Origin: Planctomycetota bacterium
GTDB taxonomy: Bacteria > Planctomycetota > Planctomycetia > Gemmatales > Gemmataceae
Direction of reading: 5' to 3'
Length of the DNA: 64,000 nt
Assembly: GCA_016191165.1 (NCBI GenBank)
Contig: JACPPF010000114.1
Coordinates: 60,677 to 124,676 of the forward strand
Shown here one piece after another: positions 9,280 through 18,584 of the stretch. The notes beneath the pieces were generated by a model. That model saw only the letters and a list, made by a program, of their open reading frames with translations, had not been told where the DNA came from and searched no databases. Numbering within the stretch: the first letter of the stretch is position 1; each line of letters starts with the position of its first letter. The translations under genes were made by a program, and so were the position numbers.

Positions 9280-10476
9280 TCATATCACGGATTCGGCTGG
9301 CGCGCGGTTCGAGACCCCGCGATTCGCCCGATTGCTTTCCGCGAATTTGCGGCGCGGCCAGCCGAGCACGGCCCAGCCTAACAACACCAGCAGAAGAGCT
9401 GCAAGACCGACACCGAACATGGCCGACTCGCCCCAGATGTCCCGAGCTCGGCCCATGACGGCGGCGCCTCCCAGGCTGCCGATGCATTCGATCGCGAGAT
9501 ACCACGCGTAGGCGCGCGTAAGTGAGCCCGCGGGCACGTTGCCGCTCAGACGAGCCAGGCCCAGCGGGTACATCGCTCCCGTACAGGCGCCAAATACGAA
9601 GAGGGCGGCCGCCAGGGCGATGGGGCCGGCCAACCACGGGATGCCCATCAACCCGAACCCAACGATTCCGTAACAGGCGAGCAACACGGGCGTATTACCC
9701 CAGCGATCGGCCAGCCACGATACGGGAACCTGAAAAACGATGACGCCAATCATCACGACGCCCATGAGCACGCCCGCGAAATCGACGCTGAAGCCGCGCG
9801 ACACCAGGAAAAGGGACAGGAAGACGAGCATGCCACCCTCGAGAAACCCCTGCCACCATGCGGTGGCGAAGCTCAAGTAGTTGGCGCGCCAGTTGAGAGC
9901 GAAAGCCGGCCCTTGCTGCTCGGCCAATTCGCGGGGCCGCAGCAAGATCGCGAGCATCCCCCCGGCGGCCAGTGCGGGCGCGCCGCCCAAATAGAAGGCG
10001 ACGATTTCCCCCGGTTGATGCCAGTGCAGCCCCAGGCCGATGCCCAGCGCGCCGCCCACGGTAAGTGAAACTCCGTAATAGGCGAAGTGCTGCGTCTTCT
10101 TGTCCGACGGCGAATCCCGACTCACAAGCGTTTCCAGAGGCACCAGGCTCATGGCGCCGGCGCAACCGTTGAGAAACCGCAGCAGGCACCAGGACACCTC
10201 GTCAGCGCCGAACGGGAATGCGATCAATGTCGCTCCCGCGCCGATCATGCCGACCGCAGCGCATCGGGCCGTGCCCAGGCGCCGCGTCATGAAGGGGACC
10301 AGGCAAGATGCAACGGCCAGGCCGAGGTAGTAAAACGCATGACTCAGGCCGATGATCGTGTCGCTAACATCCTGGTCGTTGAGCCGATGCGTGACGACCT
10401 GCGAGCCCAGGCCGAAGCTGAACGCCCAGAGAAGCGTGGCGGAACAAATCAGGATCAAAGAACGCGTGGTCAGCAT
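9280..10476 (-). CDS. MFS transporter
   Basis: A 398-residue integral membrane protein with the major facilitator layout of about 12 hydrophobic segments, for example LILICSATLLWAFSFGLGS at the N-terminus and GLAALLLVLLGWAVLGW at the end. The loop between helices 2 and 3 has MTRRLGTARCAAVG, and the matching loop in the second half is LADRWGNTPVLL, the usual GxLaDRxGrk pattern. The general shape resembles YcaD-like sugar or drug transporters, but the substrate cannot be read. The longer frame begins at 10560, but its first 28 residues are not helix-like; I chose the ATG at 10476 directly before the first membrane segment. Probably upstream partner of the hydrolase gene. Confidence 0.82.
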   Translation of the reverse strand: MLTTRSLILICSATLLWAFSFGLGSQVVTHRLNDQDVSDTIIGLSHAFYYLGLAVASCLVPFMTRRLGTARCAAVGMIGAGATLIAFPFGADEVSWCLLRFLNGCAGAMSLVPLETLVSRDSPSDKKTQHFAYYGVSLTVGGALGIGLGLHWHQPGEIVAFYLGGAPALAAGGMLAILLRPRELAEQQGPAFALNWRANYLSFATAWWQGFLEGGMLVFLSLFLVSRGFSVDFAGVLMGVVMIGVIVFQVPVSWLADRWGNTPVLLACYGIVGFGLMGIPWLAGPIALAAALFVFGACTGAMYPLGLARLSGNVPAGSLTRAYAWYLAIECIGSLGGAAVMGRARDIWGESAMFGVGLAALLLVLLGWAVLGWPRRKFAESNRANRGVSNRAPAESVI

Positions 10477-10599
10477 CGGCAGCCAGTTTCTACCCCAAGC
10501 GGGGCAAGATGAGGAACAAGGCCACTGCGGGGCATCCGTCGCGCAGCGACTCAATTCCAATATCGGCGAGGAGCGTTGGAAAAATCAACAGAAGTTGCC

Positions 10600-10665
10600 A
10601 ACCAGCCCCCGGCGCAAGCCGGGGGGTGAAGCCGCTTCACCGCCGGCTTGCGCCGGGGGCTGGTT
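10600..10665. repeat. 66-bp palindrome with nested hairpin
   Basis: Perfect 23-bp arms at 10600-10622 and 10643-10665 (beginning AACCAGCCCCCGGCGCAAGC). The 20-base centre is itself a hairpin (GGTGAAG-CCG-CTTCACC). This would extrude as a cruciform or fold as a long RNA stem. Confidence 0.9.
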
Positions 10666-10736
10666 TTCCTTGACGCGCCGGGGGCGCTAGGGTTTCTTAA
10701 TCCAAAAAACTCATAGCGCATGAGTCAAGTTTCGAT

Positions 10737-10963
10737 ACAAGCCCGAAGTGTTAGCGAGGGAGGATGCGGAAGATTTCCCTCGCTAACCAACATCTTTCAA
10801 GGATGACGTAACTCATTGAACGTAAATGTGATACGGCGTTGGAAGCCTATGCAGCTGCGGTACTTGCATTCATAGCACCCAAAAATGGGCGATTTGGCCG
10901 TATCTGCTTGTCGTTCGGAAGGTTACACCACCTTTGAAAGATGTTGTAACGCTTCGGGCTTGT
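10737..10963. repeat. Compound inverted-repeat element, MITE-like
   Basis: ACAAGCCCGAAG (10737-10748) is exactly inverted at 10952-10963. Inside it, TTGAAAGATGTTG at 10934-10946 is the exact inverse of 10788-10800. A further perfect 12-bp hairpin (GTTAGCGAGGGA, 10750-10761, with 10776-10787) sits at the left end. The nested termini and the 227-bp length resemble a small non-autonomous mobile element or a pair of head-to-head palindromic repeats. Confidence 0.7.
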
Positions 10964-11048
10964 GTGGCGGGCCTTTTGGTCTGAGGTGAAACCTCGCTAG
11001 TTTTTTCCAGGCCCCGCGGGGCGGGTTTTCATTGACGTGAGCACGCTG

Positions 11049-11453
11049 CTAGGTTGGCCGATACGCCGCGAATGAATCCTCGGTTTCCCAGAGCTTGACC
11101 TCGATGACCGGGAAACCCTGGGACGCCAGGCAATCGTAAATCAGCTTCGCGATATTCTCGGCCGTCGGGTTGACATCGATCACATGGACGGGTTCGCCTT
11201 GTTGTTTGAGCGTCGGCAAAATGGGATCGTCCTTGTGAAGGATCATGCGGTGATCGAGATTGGCGTCGATCCAGTTGCTGGCGACTCGTTTGATCGTGGA
11301 GAAATCGACGACCATGCCGAGGGCGTCGAGCTGGTTTGCCTGGAGCGTGATGATCGCCCGCCCGTTGTGGCCGTGGAGGTGCCGGCATTTGCCATCGTAG
11401 TTCAATAGGCGATGCCCATAGCAGAAGCGAATCTCACGCGTGACCTGGAACAT
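11049..11453 (-). CDS. queD: 6-pyruvoyl-tetrahydropterin synthase / QueD family
   Basis: A 134-residue enzyme of the PTPS fold. The zinc site is His14 (FCYGHRL), His27 and His29 (HLHGHNG), and the catalytic cysteine is Cys23 (GKCRHLHGHN), as in 6-carboxytetrahydropterin synthase, which makes the second intermediate of queuosine and other 7-deazaguanines from dihydroneopterin triphosphate. MVVDFSTIK and the NLDHRMIL catalytic histidine segment follow, and the C-terminal glutamate that binds the pterin is in KLWETEDSF. Queuosine partners (queC, queE) are not in the window. A folate- or biopterin-type role cannot be excluded, but the Cys-x3-His-x-His arrangement favours QueD. Confidence 0.88.
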   Translation of the reverse strand: MFQVTREIRFCYGHRLLNYDGKCRHLHGHNGRAIITLQANQLDALGMVVDFSTIKRVASNWIDANLDHRMILHKDDPILPTLKQQGEPVHVIDVNPTAENIAKLIYDCLASQGFPVIEVKLWETEDSFAAYRPT

Positions 11454-11651
11454 CGGAACTCCTCATGGTTTAAGCCCAAGGCGTGGTGGTACGGTCAGGG
11501 GACGGCGCCACAGCCTGGGAGCGTCGCCGGCGTCGGGAACGCGAACGTAAACATTTTATAGCAGCCGATTCACCCAAGGCGATGTGACCAATTGCGCAGA
11601 ATCTCTTAAAATGACCCGGGAAGTAGCCTCACGCCCGTTGTGGAGATCGGT

Positions 11652-12548
11652 ATGGCCTCGACGAACGTGTCCGCGGAGCTGAAGGATTTTGCCGACTTCG
11701 TTCAAGCCGGCGCCTCGCTCGCTGCATTTACGCAGTTAAAAATGGGCGGTCCGGCGGAGTTATTAGTTCAACCGCGCTCGCTGCCGGAGTTGCGCGCTTT
11801 TTTGAAACGCTGTTTCGACAAGGAGCTTCCGTTCCGAATTCTGGGCAACGGCGGAAATGTGCTGGTCCAGGACGAGGGGGTTTCCGGGATCATTCTTCGC
11901 CTGGCCGCCCCGGCCTTCACGCAGATTTCGACCGAAGGGTCGCGTCTCAAGGCCGGCGCCGGCGCGACGCTGGCCGCTGTCATCGCCCATGCCACGCATC
12001 ACGGCCTGGCTGGATTGGAAACGCTGATCGGTCTGCCCGGGACTCTTGGCGGCGCCTTGCTCCTCAACGCTGGCGACCGCAGCTCCGACATCGGCCAGTT
12101 TGTCCGCCGCATCGAGGTGATCGACAATCAGGCCGCCGTCCGCGTGCGCGAACACGATGAAATGCGCTTCACCTCGGCAGGCACCATTCTTGAAGACCCC
12201 GTGTTGCTCTCGGCGGAGTTTGACCTGGAAACCGATCGAGCGGACGCCATCATCAAACGACTGCGCAAGGCCTGGATTCAATACAAGGCATCCCAACCCT
12301 ACAGTTATCAGCGGTCGGCGCGAATCTTCAAGAATCCGCCCGGTCTGAATGCCGCGGCGTTGATCGAACAAACGGGCCTGGTTGGCACGACCGTTGGCGG
12401 GGCTCAAGTTAGCGACCGCAACGCGAACTGTATCATGGTCGAGACCGCCGCGACGGCTCGCGACGTGATCCGCCTGATCGATCTGATCCGTACCCGGGTG
12501 CAGGATCGCTTCCGCCTGGAACTTGAACTTGCCATTTCCGTGTGGTGA
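11652..12548 (+). CDS. murB: UDP-N-acetylenolpyruvoylglucosamine reductase
   Basis: A 298-residue flavoenzyme that reduces UDP-GlcNAc-enolpyruvate to UDP-MurNAc in peptidoglycan synthesis. The FAD-binding domain has FTQLKMGGPAELLV, LGNGGNVLV and LAGLETLIGLPGTLGGALLLNAG; the substrate domain has SYQRSARIFKNPPG and the catalytic serine in VGGAQVSDRNANCI. It is the shorter type lacking the extra fold of E. coli MurB. The ATG at 11652 is preceded by GGAG (11642-11645), better placed than the in-frame GTG at 11640. An FtsQ-like gene follows six bases after the stop, the usual dcw-cluster order, so the organism seems to make peptidoglycan. Confidence 0.95.
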   Translation: MASTNVSAELKDFADFVQAGASLAAFTQLKMGGPAELLVQPRSLPELRAFLKRCFDKELPFRILGNGGNVLVQDEGVSGIILRLAAPAFTQISTEGSRLKAGAGATLAAVIAHATHHGLAGLETLIGLPGTLGGALLLNAGDRSSDIGQFVRRIEVIDNQAAVRVREHDEMRFTSAGTILEDPVLLSAEFDLETDRADAIIKRLRKAWIQYKASQPYSYQRSARIFKNPPGLNAAALIEQTGLVGTTVGGAQVSDRNANCIMVETAATARDVIRLIDLIRTRVQDRFRLELELAISVW

Positions 12549-12554
12549 TCCGCC

Positions 12555-13124
12555 GTGGCGAAAACCCGTCCCGAGAAGGTTCCGTGGTTTCGGAGCCGAT
12601 TGCTTCATGCCATGCTGGTGCTGGCGCTGATCGGCGCGTTCCTGGGTGGAATCATCTGGCTGGGTCGATCCGGGCGAGACCACCTTCAGGGCCAACCGCG
12701 TTACGAGGTGGCGTTTGCGGAAATTGAATGCCAGCCGCCGCCAATCATGACACGCGAAAAATTCTTGCACCAGGCCCACTACTACGCCCGGCTTCCGGAG
12801 CGGCTCAACCTTCTTGACGAGGAATTGCCCGGCCGGCTGCGGACCGGTTTCGCCAAACATCCCTGGGTGGAAAAGGTGGAGGACGTCGAGATCGTCCCGC
12901 CCAACAAGATCGTCGTGAAGGTGACCTATCGAACTCCGGTCCTGGCCATCAAGCACGGCGGTAGTTTGCGCGTCGTCGATGGCAACGGCGTGCTCTTGCC
13001 CAAAGATGCGCCGTCGCTCGGCTTGCCGATTTACGAGGGCGACCCCCAGCCGCCAGCCGGACTTGAGGGCACACGCTGGGGCGACCCGAACGTCGAGGCC
13101 GCGGCGCGCAAGCTGAAGAAATAA
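12555..13124 (+). CDS. FtsQ-like POTRA-domain membrane protein (short)
   Basis: A 189-residue protein beginning at a GTG six bases after murB. One N-terminal membrane helix (LLHAMLVLALIGAFLGGIIWL) is followed by a POTRA-type module: GFAKHPWVEKVEDVEIVPPNKIVVKVTYRTP, then SLRVVDGNGVLLPKDAP and LPIYEGDPQPP. This is the pattern of the division protein FtsQ/DivIB, whose place beside murB is conserved. The protein stops soon after that motif, whereas FtsQ normally continues through a longer beta domain, so it is either a reduced version or truncated. It would be anchored in the cytoplasmic membrane with the POTRA domain outside. The call rests on position plus the PWVxxVxVxxxxPNxxxVxVxxRxPV motif. 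Confidence 0.65.
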   Translation: MAKTRPEKVPWFRSRLLHAMLVLALIGAFLGGIIWLGRSGRDHLQGQPRYEVAFAEIECQPPPIMTREKFLHQAHYYARLPERLNLLDEELPGRLRTGFAKHPWVEKVEDVEIVPPNKIVVKVTYRTPVLAIKHGGSLRVVDGNGVLLPKDAPSLGLPIYEGDPQPPAGLEGTRWGDPNVEAAARKLKK

Positions 13125-13201
13125 CCTTTGGCCCTCGGTTGCGATTGCATCGCGCTGGCCCACATTCCCGAAGAACATTCGATGAAAACCCCGTCGATCT
13201 A

Positions 13202-13229
13202 TTGACGCTTCTTCCCGCGTCGCTACGCT
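13202..13229 (+). promoter_or_regulatory. Possible promoter for the arg operon
   Basis: TTGACG (13202-13207) and TACGCT (13224-13229) with a 16-base spacer lie 47 bases before the argB ATG. The -35 is good, the -10 weak. No arginine-box-like operator was recognised. Confidence 0.35.
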
Positions 13230-13275
13230 TAATCTTTTGTTTCGCAGGTTCCGGTTTCGCAGGGCTCCCTTGAAC

Positions 13276-14154
13276 ATGGACGATGCGATTCGCAAGGCTG
13301 AAACGCTCATCGAGGCGCTCAGCTACATTCGTCAATTTCGCAATCGGCTGATCGTCATCAAACTCGGCGGCAGCGCGATGGAAGAACCCGCTGCGCTCAA
13401 GGCCACCCTGGAAGACGTGATCTTCATGGCCACCGTCGGGCTGCGGCCCATCGTCGTGCATGGCGGCGGCAAGCCGATCGATCGCGCGATGGCCGAGTCA
13501 GGGCTGAAGCCCCGCAAGGTCCTTGGCCGACGCTACACCGACGAAGAGACGCTCGCCATCGTCGTGCGCGTCCTTCTGAAAGAAATCAACGCCGACCTCG
13601 AAAAACAGGTGCGTTCCCTGGGGGGCCGGGCGGTGGGGCCGCACCTTGGGTCCCTGCAATTTCTTTTTGGACAAAAGCTTACGTTGCCGGGTGACGACGG
13701 CAAGCCCATCGACTTGGGCCGCGTCGGGCAGGTGACGCGCATCGACGCCGACTTGCTCCGCGATTTCTGTGCGGCCGGCATCATTCCGCTCATCCCCTCG
13801 GTTGCCCTGGCCGACGACGGCGGCTGGCTGAACGTGAACGCCGACACCGCCGCCGCCGCGGTTGCCGCCCAGCTGGATGCCGAGAAACTCGTTCTACTCA
13901 CCGATACGCCCGGCATCCTTTTGGACCGAAACAACCCGGCTTCGCTGCTGGCGAGCCTCGACGTGGCACGTTGCCGGGAGTTGATTCAGCAAAAAATCAT
14001 CGATGAGGGCATGATCCCCAAGGTCGAAGCGTGCTTCGACGCGCTAAACGCCGGCGTCAGGAAGACGCACATCATTGACGGCCGCCTCCGGCATTCGCTC
14101 CTGCTGGAAATCTACACCGACCGCGGCGTCGGCACGGAGATTAGTGGTTCGTAG
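13276..14154 (+). CDS. argB: Acetylglutamate kinase
   Basis: A 292-residue amino-acid kinase that phosphorylates N-acetylglutamate, the second step of arginine synthesis. Landmarks in order: LIVIKLGGSAME (nucleotide loop), PIVVHGGGKPIDRAM (substrate glycine loop), GRRYTDEETLAIV, GLGRVGQV-type DLGRVGQVTRID, WLNVNADTAAAAVAAQLDAEKLVLLTDTPGIL and GMIPKVEACFDALNAGV. An N-terminal helix (MDDAIRKAETLIEALSYI) like that of arginine-sensitive hexameric enzymes is present, suggesting feedback inhibition by arginine. I chose the ATG at 13276, since the 13 residues before it are basic and unlike the family. It heads an argB-argD-argF cluster. Confidence 0.95.
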   Translation: MDDAIRKAETLIEALSYIRQFRNRLIVIKLGGSAMEEPAALKATLEDVIFMATVGLRPIVVHGGGKPIDRAMAESGLKPRKVLGRRYTDEETLAIVVRVLLKEINADLEKQVRSLGGRAVGPHLGSLQFLFGQKLTLPGDDGKPIDLGRVGQVTRIDADLLRDFCAAGIIPLIPSVALADDGGWLNVNADTAAAAVAAQLDAEKLVLLTDTPGILLDRNNPASLLASLDVARCRELIQQKIIDEGMIPKVEACFDALNAGVRKTHIIDGRLRHSLLLEIYTDRGVGTEISGS

Positions 14155-14221
14155 GGAGCGCTGAGTGCTGATCACGAATTGTAGCAAACCACTGACCCCT
14201 AACCCCTAATCCCTGACTACC

Positions 14222-15412
14222 ATGACAAGCCAAGAAACCATCGCGATTTTTGAAAAGTATGTGATCGGCAACTATCGCCGGTTTCCCGTTTCGCTGGTGC
14301 GGGGAGAGGGATCGTATGTATGGGATGCCGAAGGCAAACGCTACCTCGACTTTTTCCCTGGTTGGGGCTGCAACCTCGTCGGCCATTGTCCGCCTCGCGT
14401 GGTGAAAGCGGTTGCCGAGCAAGCCGCCAGGTTAATCCACGTGCCCAACACCTGGTACATGGAGCCGCAGGGCTTGCTGGCAATGGCGCTGGTCGAACGC
14501 AGCGGGCTGGATGCGCAGTGTTTTTTCTGCAATAGCGGCACCGAGGCGAACGAGGCGGTCATCAAACTGGCCAGGCTCAACGGCAAGCCGAAGGGCCGGT
14601 ACAAGATTATCACGATGCTCGACAGTTTTCACGGGCGAACGTTTGGCGCCTTGAGCGCGACCGGGCAGCCCAAGTATCATCAGAACCTGGAACCAATGCT
14701 CGCGGGCTTCGCTTACGCCCCATTCGGTGATCTCGATGCGGCGTCCCGGCTGGTGGATGACGAAACCTGTGCCATTATGATCGAGCCGATCCAGGGCGAA
14801 GGTGGCGTGAACATTCCGCCCGAAGGCTATCTCGAAGGCCTGCGGAAACTTTGCGATCAACATGGCCTCATGCTAATCTTCGACGAAGTCCAGACCGGTA
14901 TGGGCCGAACCGGTACCTGGTACGCCTTTCAGAACTTCGGCGTGGAACCCGACGCGATCACGCTCGCCAAAGCCCTGGCCGGCGGTGTCGCCTGCGGCGG
15001 CTTGCTGGCGAAAACGGAGTTCGCGGCCAAACTCGTTCCGGGCACCCATGCCGCGACGTTCGGCGGCAACCCCCTGGCCTGCGCGGCGGCGCTGGCGACC
15101 ATCGACACCATCGAGGCGGACCATCTTCTCGCCCGCGCGGGACGCATCGGCGCCGCCTTCCACGCCCGCTTCGATGCCTTGCAAAAGCGCTGCCCGCTCG
15201 TCCAGGAAATCCGCACCCGTGGCACGATGGTCGGCGTCGAACTCTCCATCGATGGCACGCCGATCGTCAACGAATGCTTGAAGCGCAACCTCCTCATCAA
15301 CTGCACCCACGGCACGGTGCTGCGACTCCTCCCCGCCTTGAATCTGCCCGACGACGCGCTGCAAGCGGGTTGCGACATCCTGGACGACGTCTTGCTGTCC
15401 TACAAAGGCTGA
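14222..15412 (+). CDS. argD: Acetylornithine aminotransferase
   Basis: A 396-residue class III pyridoxal-phosphate aminotransferase that converts N-acetylglutamate semialdehyde to N-acetylornithine. Landmarks: LDFFPGWGCNLVGHCPPRVV, FFCNSGTEANEAVIKLAR (phosphate-binding turn), SFHGRTFGALSATGQPKYH, EPIQGEGGVNIP, LMLIFDEVQTGMGRTG (cofactor aspartate) and DAITLAKALAGGVACGG with the Schiff-base lysine. It is 67 bases downstream of argB; that gap carries C-rich tandem-like text (GACCCCTAACCCCTAATCCC) and no clear promoter. The family also accepts other omega-amino acids, but its place between argB and argF makes the arginine role the sensible choice. Confidence 0.95.
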   Translation: MTSQETIAIFEKYVIGNYRRFPVSLVRGEGSYVWDAEGKRYLDFFPGWGCNLVGHCPPRVVKAVAEQAARLIHVPNTWYMEPQGLLAMALVERSGLDAQCFFCNSGTEANEAVIKLARLNGKPKGRYKIITMLDSFHGRTFGALSATGQPKYHQNLEPMLAGFAYAPFGDLDAASRLVDDETCAIMIEPIQGEGGVNIPPEGYLEGLRKLCDQHGLMLIFDEVQTGMGRTGTWYAFQNFGVEPDAITLAKALAGGVACGGLLAKTEFAAKLVPGTHAATFGGNPLACAAALATIDTIEADHLLARAGRIGAAFHARFDALQKRCPLVQEIRTRGTMVGVELSIDGTPIVNECLKRNLLINCTHGTVLRLLPALNLPDDALQAGCDILDDVLLSYKG

Positions 15413-15414
15413 GC

Positions 15415-15517
15415 GCCAAAACCGAAATCCGAATCTCGAAAACCGAAACTGATCCGAATCTCAAGAAACAAGTCGGACACGCTTTTTTTTCCATTTTCGT
15501 TTCGGATTTGTTTTGGC
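15415..15517. repeat. A/T-rich inverted repeat between argD and argF
   Basis: GCCAAAACCGAAATCCGAA at 15415-15433 is mirrored imperfectly on the other strand by 15495-15517 (reading GCCAAAACAAATCCGAAACG). Within the left arm CCGAATCTC is repeated directly. It lies in the argD-argF gap and looks like a small degenerate mobile repeat. Confidence 0.55.
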
Positions 15518-15563
15518 TTTCGCCATGCGATATGCGGATTTTTTTCGTGTTGGGAGATTCTTG

Positions 15564-16475
15564 ATGCGTCACTTCATCGACCTGCTCGACTGGAACGGGG
15601 AACAGATCCTCAAGCTCCTGAAGGAAGCCGCCCGGATCAAGAAGGGCCTGCTCAAGGGGAAGCACAAACCCATCCTCGAAGGGCGTGTGCTGGGCATGAT
15701 CTTCGAGAAGCCCTCGCTGCGCACCCGGGTCAGCTTCCAGGCGGGCATGGCCCAGTTGGGCGGGGGGGCGATCTTTCTCAACGGCGCCGAGGTCGGCCTG
15801 GGCAATCGCGAGAGCCTGCCCGACATCGCGCGCACCGTTTGCGAGTACGTTGACGCGATCGTGCTGCGCACGTTTCTACACGAAAACGTGGTCGAGTTCG
15901 CGCGCTGGGCATCCAAGCCGGTGATCAACGGCCTGTCAGATTATCATCATCCCTGCCAGGCCCTGGGCGATTTGCTCACCATCCGCGAAACGTTCGGCGA
16001 TCTTGAAGGACGCACGATCGTCTTCGTCGGCGACGGCAACAACGTGGCCCGCTCGCTCGCCATCGCGGCGGGAAAGGTCGGGGCGCGGTTTATCCTGTCC
16101 GCGCCGGAGGCGTATCGCTTCGATCAGCCATTTTTGGAGATGTATCAAACGCACGTGCGTGGCCAGCTGGACGAGATCGCCGATCCCGCGAAAGCGGTCG
16201 CGAATGCCGATGTGATCTATACCGACGTGTGGGCCAGCATGGGCCAGGAGTCGGAGGCGAAGGTCCGCGCGGAACATTTCGAGGCGTACCAGGTCAACGC
16301 CGAGTTGTTGAAGGCCGCCCCGGAACACGCGCGTGTCATGCACTGCCTGCCCGCCCATCGCGGCGAGGAAATCACCGACGACGTCCTCGACGGCCCGCAT
16401 TCGCTCGCCTTCCCGCAAGCCGGCAACCGCATGCACGCCCAGAAAGCCCTCCTGATCTGGGCGATGGGCGGTTAG
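15564..16475 (+). CDS. argF: Ornithine carbamoyltransferase
   Basis: A 303-residue enzyme joining carbamoyl phosphate and ornithine to give citrulline. The carbamoyl-phosphate loop is EKPSLRTRVSFQ (the STRTR box is SLRTR here), the next phosphate contact is in LRTFLHENV, and HPCQALGDLLTIRE is the canonical HPxQ motif. The ornithine side shows FVGDGNNVARSL, DVWASMGQE and HCLPAHRGEEITDDV with the conserved cysteine. Start is the ATG at 15564 with GGGAG (15552-15556) in front; the longer frame from a TTG at 15513 adds residues foreign to the family. It closes the argB-argD-argF group, after an intergenic repeat of about 150 bases. Confidence 0.95.
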   Translation: MRHFIDLLDWNGEQILKLLKEAARIKKGLLKGKHKPILEGRVLGMIFEKPSLRTRVSFQAGMAQLGGGAIFLNGAEVGLGNRESLPDIARTVCEYVDAIVLRTFLHENVVEFARWASKPVINGLSDYHHPCQALGDLLTIRETFGDLEGRTIVFVGDGNNVARSLAIAAGKVGARFILSAPEAYRFDQPFLEMYQTHVRGQLDEIADPAKAVANADVIYTDVWASMGQESEAKVRAEHFEAYQVNAELLKAAPEHARVMHCLPAHRGEEITDDVLDGPHSLAFPQAGNRMHAQKALLIWAMGG

Positions 16476-16525
16476 CAGCTCACGATGACCGCAAGAGTTT
16501 TTTCTCGACAGCTCGGCGCCCCTGG

Positions 16526-17737
<1,212 letters not shown>

Positions 17738-17789
17738 GGTATTGCTCTGCCGATGGGCGCCATGCCAACGACACGCCGCAAGTGGCGCC

Positions 17790-18533
17790 TCACGACGCCG
17801 CGGGATACGGGGAAGCAGAAGCGCGCACGCCCAACGCGGGATCGGGCAAGCGGCGGATATCGCTGGCGATGACGCCGTCGCGCACCGTGATCTGCCGCGG
17901 CGCGCGCTCGGCAACGGCGACATCGTGCGTCACCATCACGATGGTTTGACCCAGCTCGCGATTGAGCCGCTCGAACTCCGCCAGGATCTCCTGGCCCGTC
18001 TTGGAATCCAGATTGCCGGTCGGTTCATCGGCAAACAGGATTTGCGGGTCATTGACGAGCGCTCGCGCAATGGCGGCGCGCTGCTGCTGGCCCCCTGACA
18101 TTTGATTGGGCATGTGAAAAGCGCGATGGGACAGCCCGACCAGGTCAAGCATCCCAAGCGCCTTCGCACGGCGGCGCGCGGGGGACAGGCCGGAGTACAC
18201 CAGCGGCATCTCGACGTTCTCGATGGCGCTCATGCGCTTCAGCAGGTTGAACCCCTGGAACACGAAGCCAAGCTTGCGATTGCGCAGATGGGCCAGGGCG
18301 GTCCTTGTCAGGATTTGCGTGTTCTCACCGTCCAGATAATATTCGCCGTGGGTCGGTCGATCGAGGCAGCCCAGGATGTTCATCAGCGTGGACTTGCCCG
18401 AACCGCTGGACCCGCGAATGGTGACGAATTCGCCAGCGCCAATCTTGAGCGAGACGCCGTTGAGGGCACGGACCTCGGCGGCGCCAGGGTCGTAGATCTT
18501 GGCAATATCCTGCAGTTCGATGACGATTCGCAT
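17790..18533 (-). CDS. ABC transporter ATP-binding protein, MacB/LolD type
   Basis: A 247-residue ATPase subunit. Walker A is GSSGSGKST at 41-49, the Q-loop glutamine is Q93, the signature MSGGQQQR is at 145-152, Walker B ends in D169-E170 ([12 protein letters not shown]), and the switch histidine is in [23 protein letters not shown] before Walker A and TGNLDSKTG after Walker B are typical of the LolD/MacB branch, which drives mechanotransmission and not substrate passage through the membrane. It sits between the HlyD-like adaptor gene (upstream) and the permease gene (52 bases downstream), all on the minus strand. Confidence 0.93.
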   Translation of the reverse strand: MRIVIELQDIAKIYDPGAAEVRALNGVSLKIGAGEFVTIRGSSGSGKSTLMNILGCLDRPTHGEYYLDGENTQILTRTALAHLRNRKLGFVFQGFNLLKRMSAIENVEMPLVYSGLSPARRRAKALGMLDLVGLSHRAFHMPNQMSGGQQQRAAIARALVNDPQILFADEPTGNLDSKTGQEILAEFERLNRELGQTIVMVTHDVAVAERAPRQITVRDGVIASDIRRLPDPALGVRASASPYPAAS

Positions 18534-18584
18534 GGGGGGAAAAATGGTTTAGCCGCACGCCTTGGGCATGCGTGGTTTTATGAA

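Larger units (their letters stand above)
10477..11048. other. Repeat-dense intergenic region
   Basis: About 570 bases without a supported gene between the MFS gene and queD. It holds a 66-bp near-perfect palindrome (10600-10665) and a compound inverted-repeat element (10737-10963). The base composition of the compound element is clearly more A/T-rich than the surrounding genes. No tRNA or small RNA was recognised. Confidence 0.65.

Noticed and set aside
11763..13310. 515-residue minus-strand frame opposite murB and the FtsQ-like gene
   Set aside because: Antisense to murB, with no family motif and no ribosome site.
14155..14221. Telomere-like CCCTAA repeats before argD
   Set aside because: Only a few imperfect C-rich units (GACCCCTAACCCCTAATCCC); too short to be anything but intergenic filler or a trace of a dispersed repeat.
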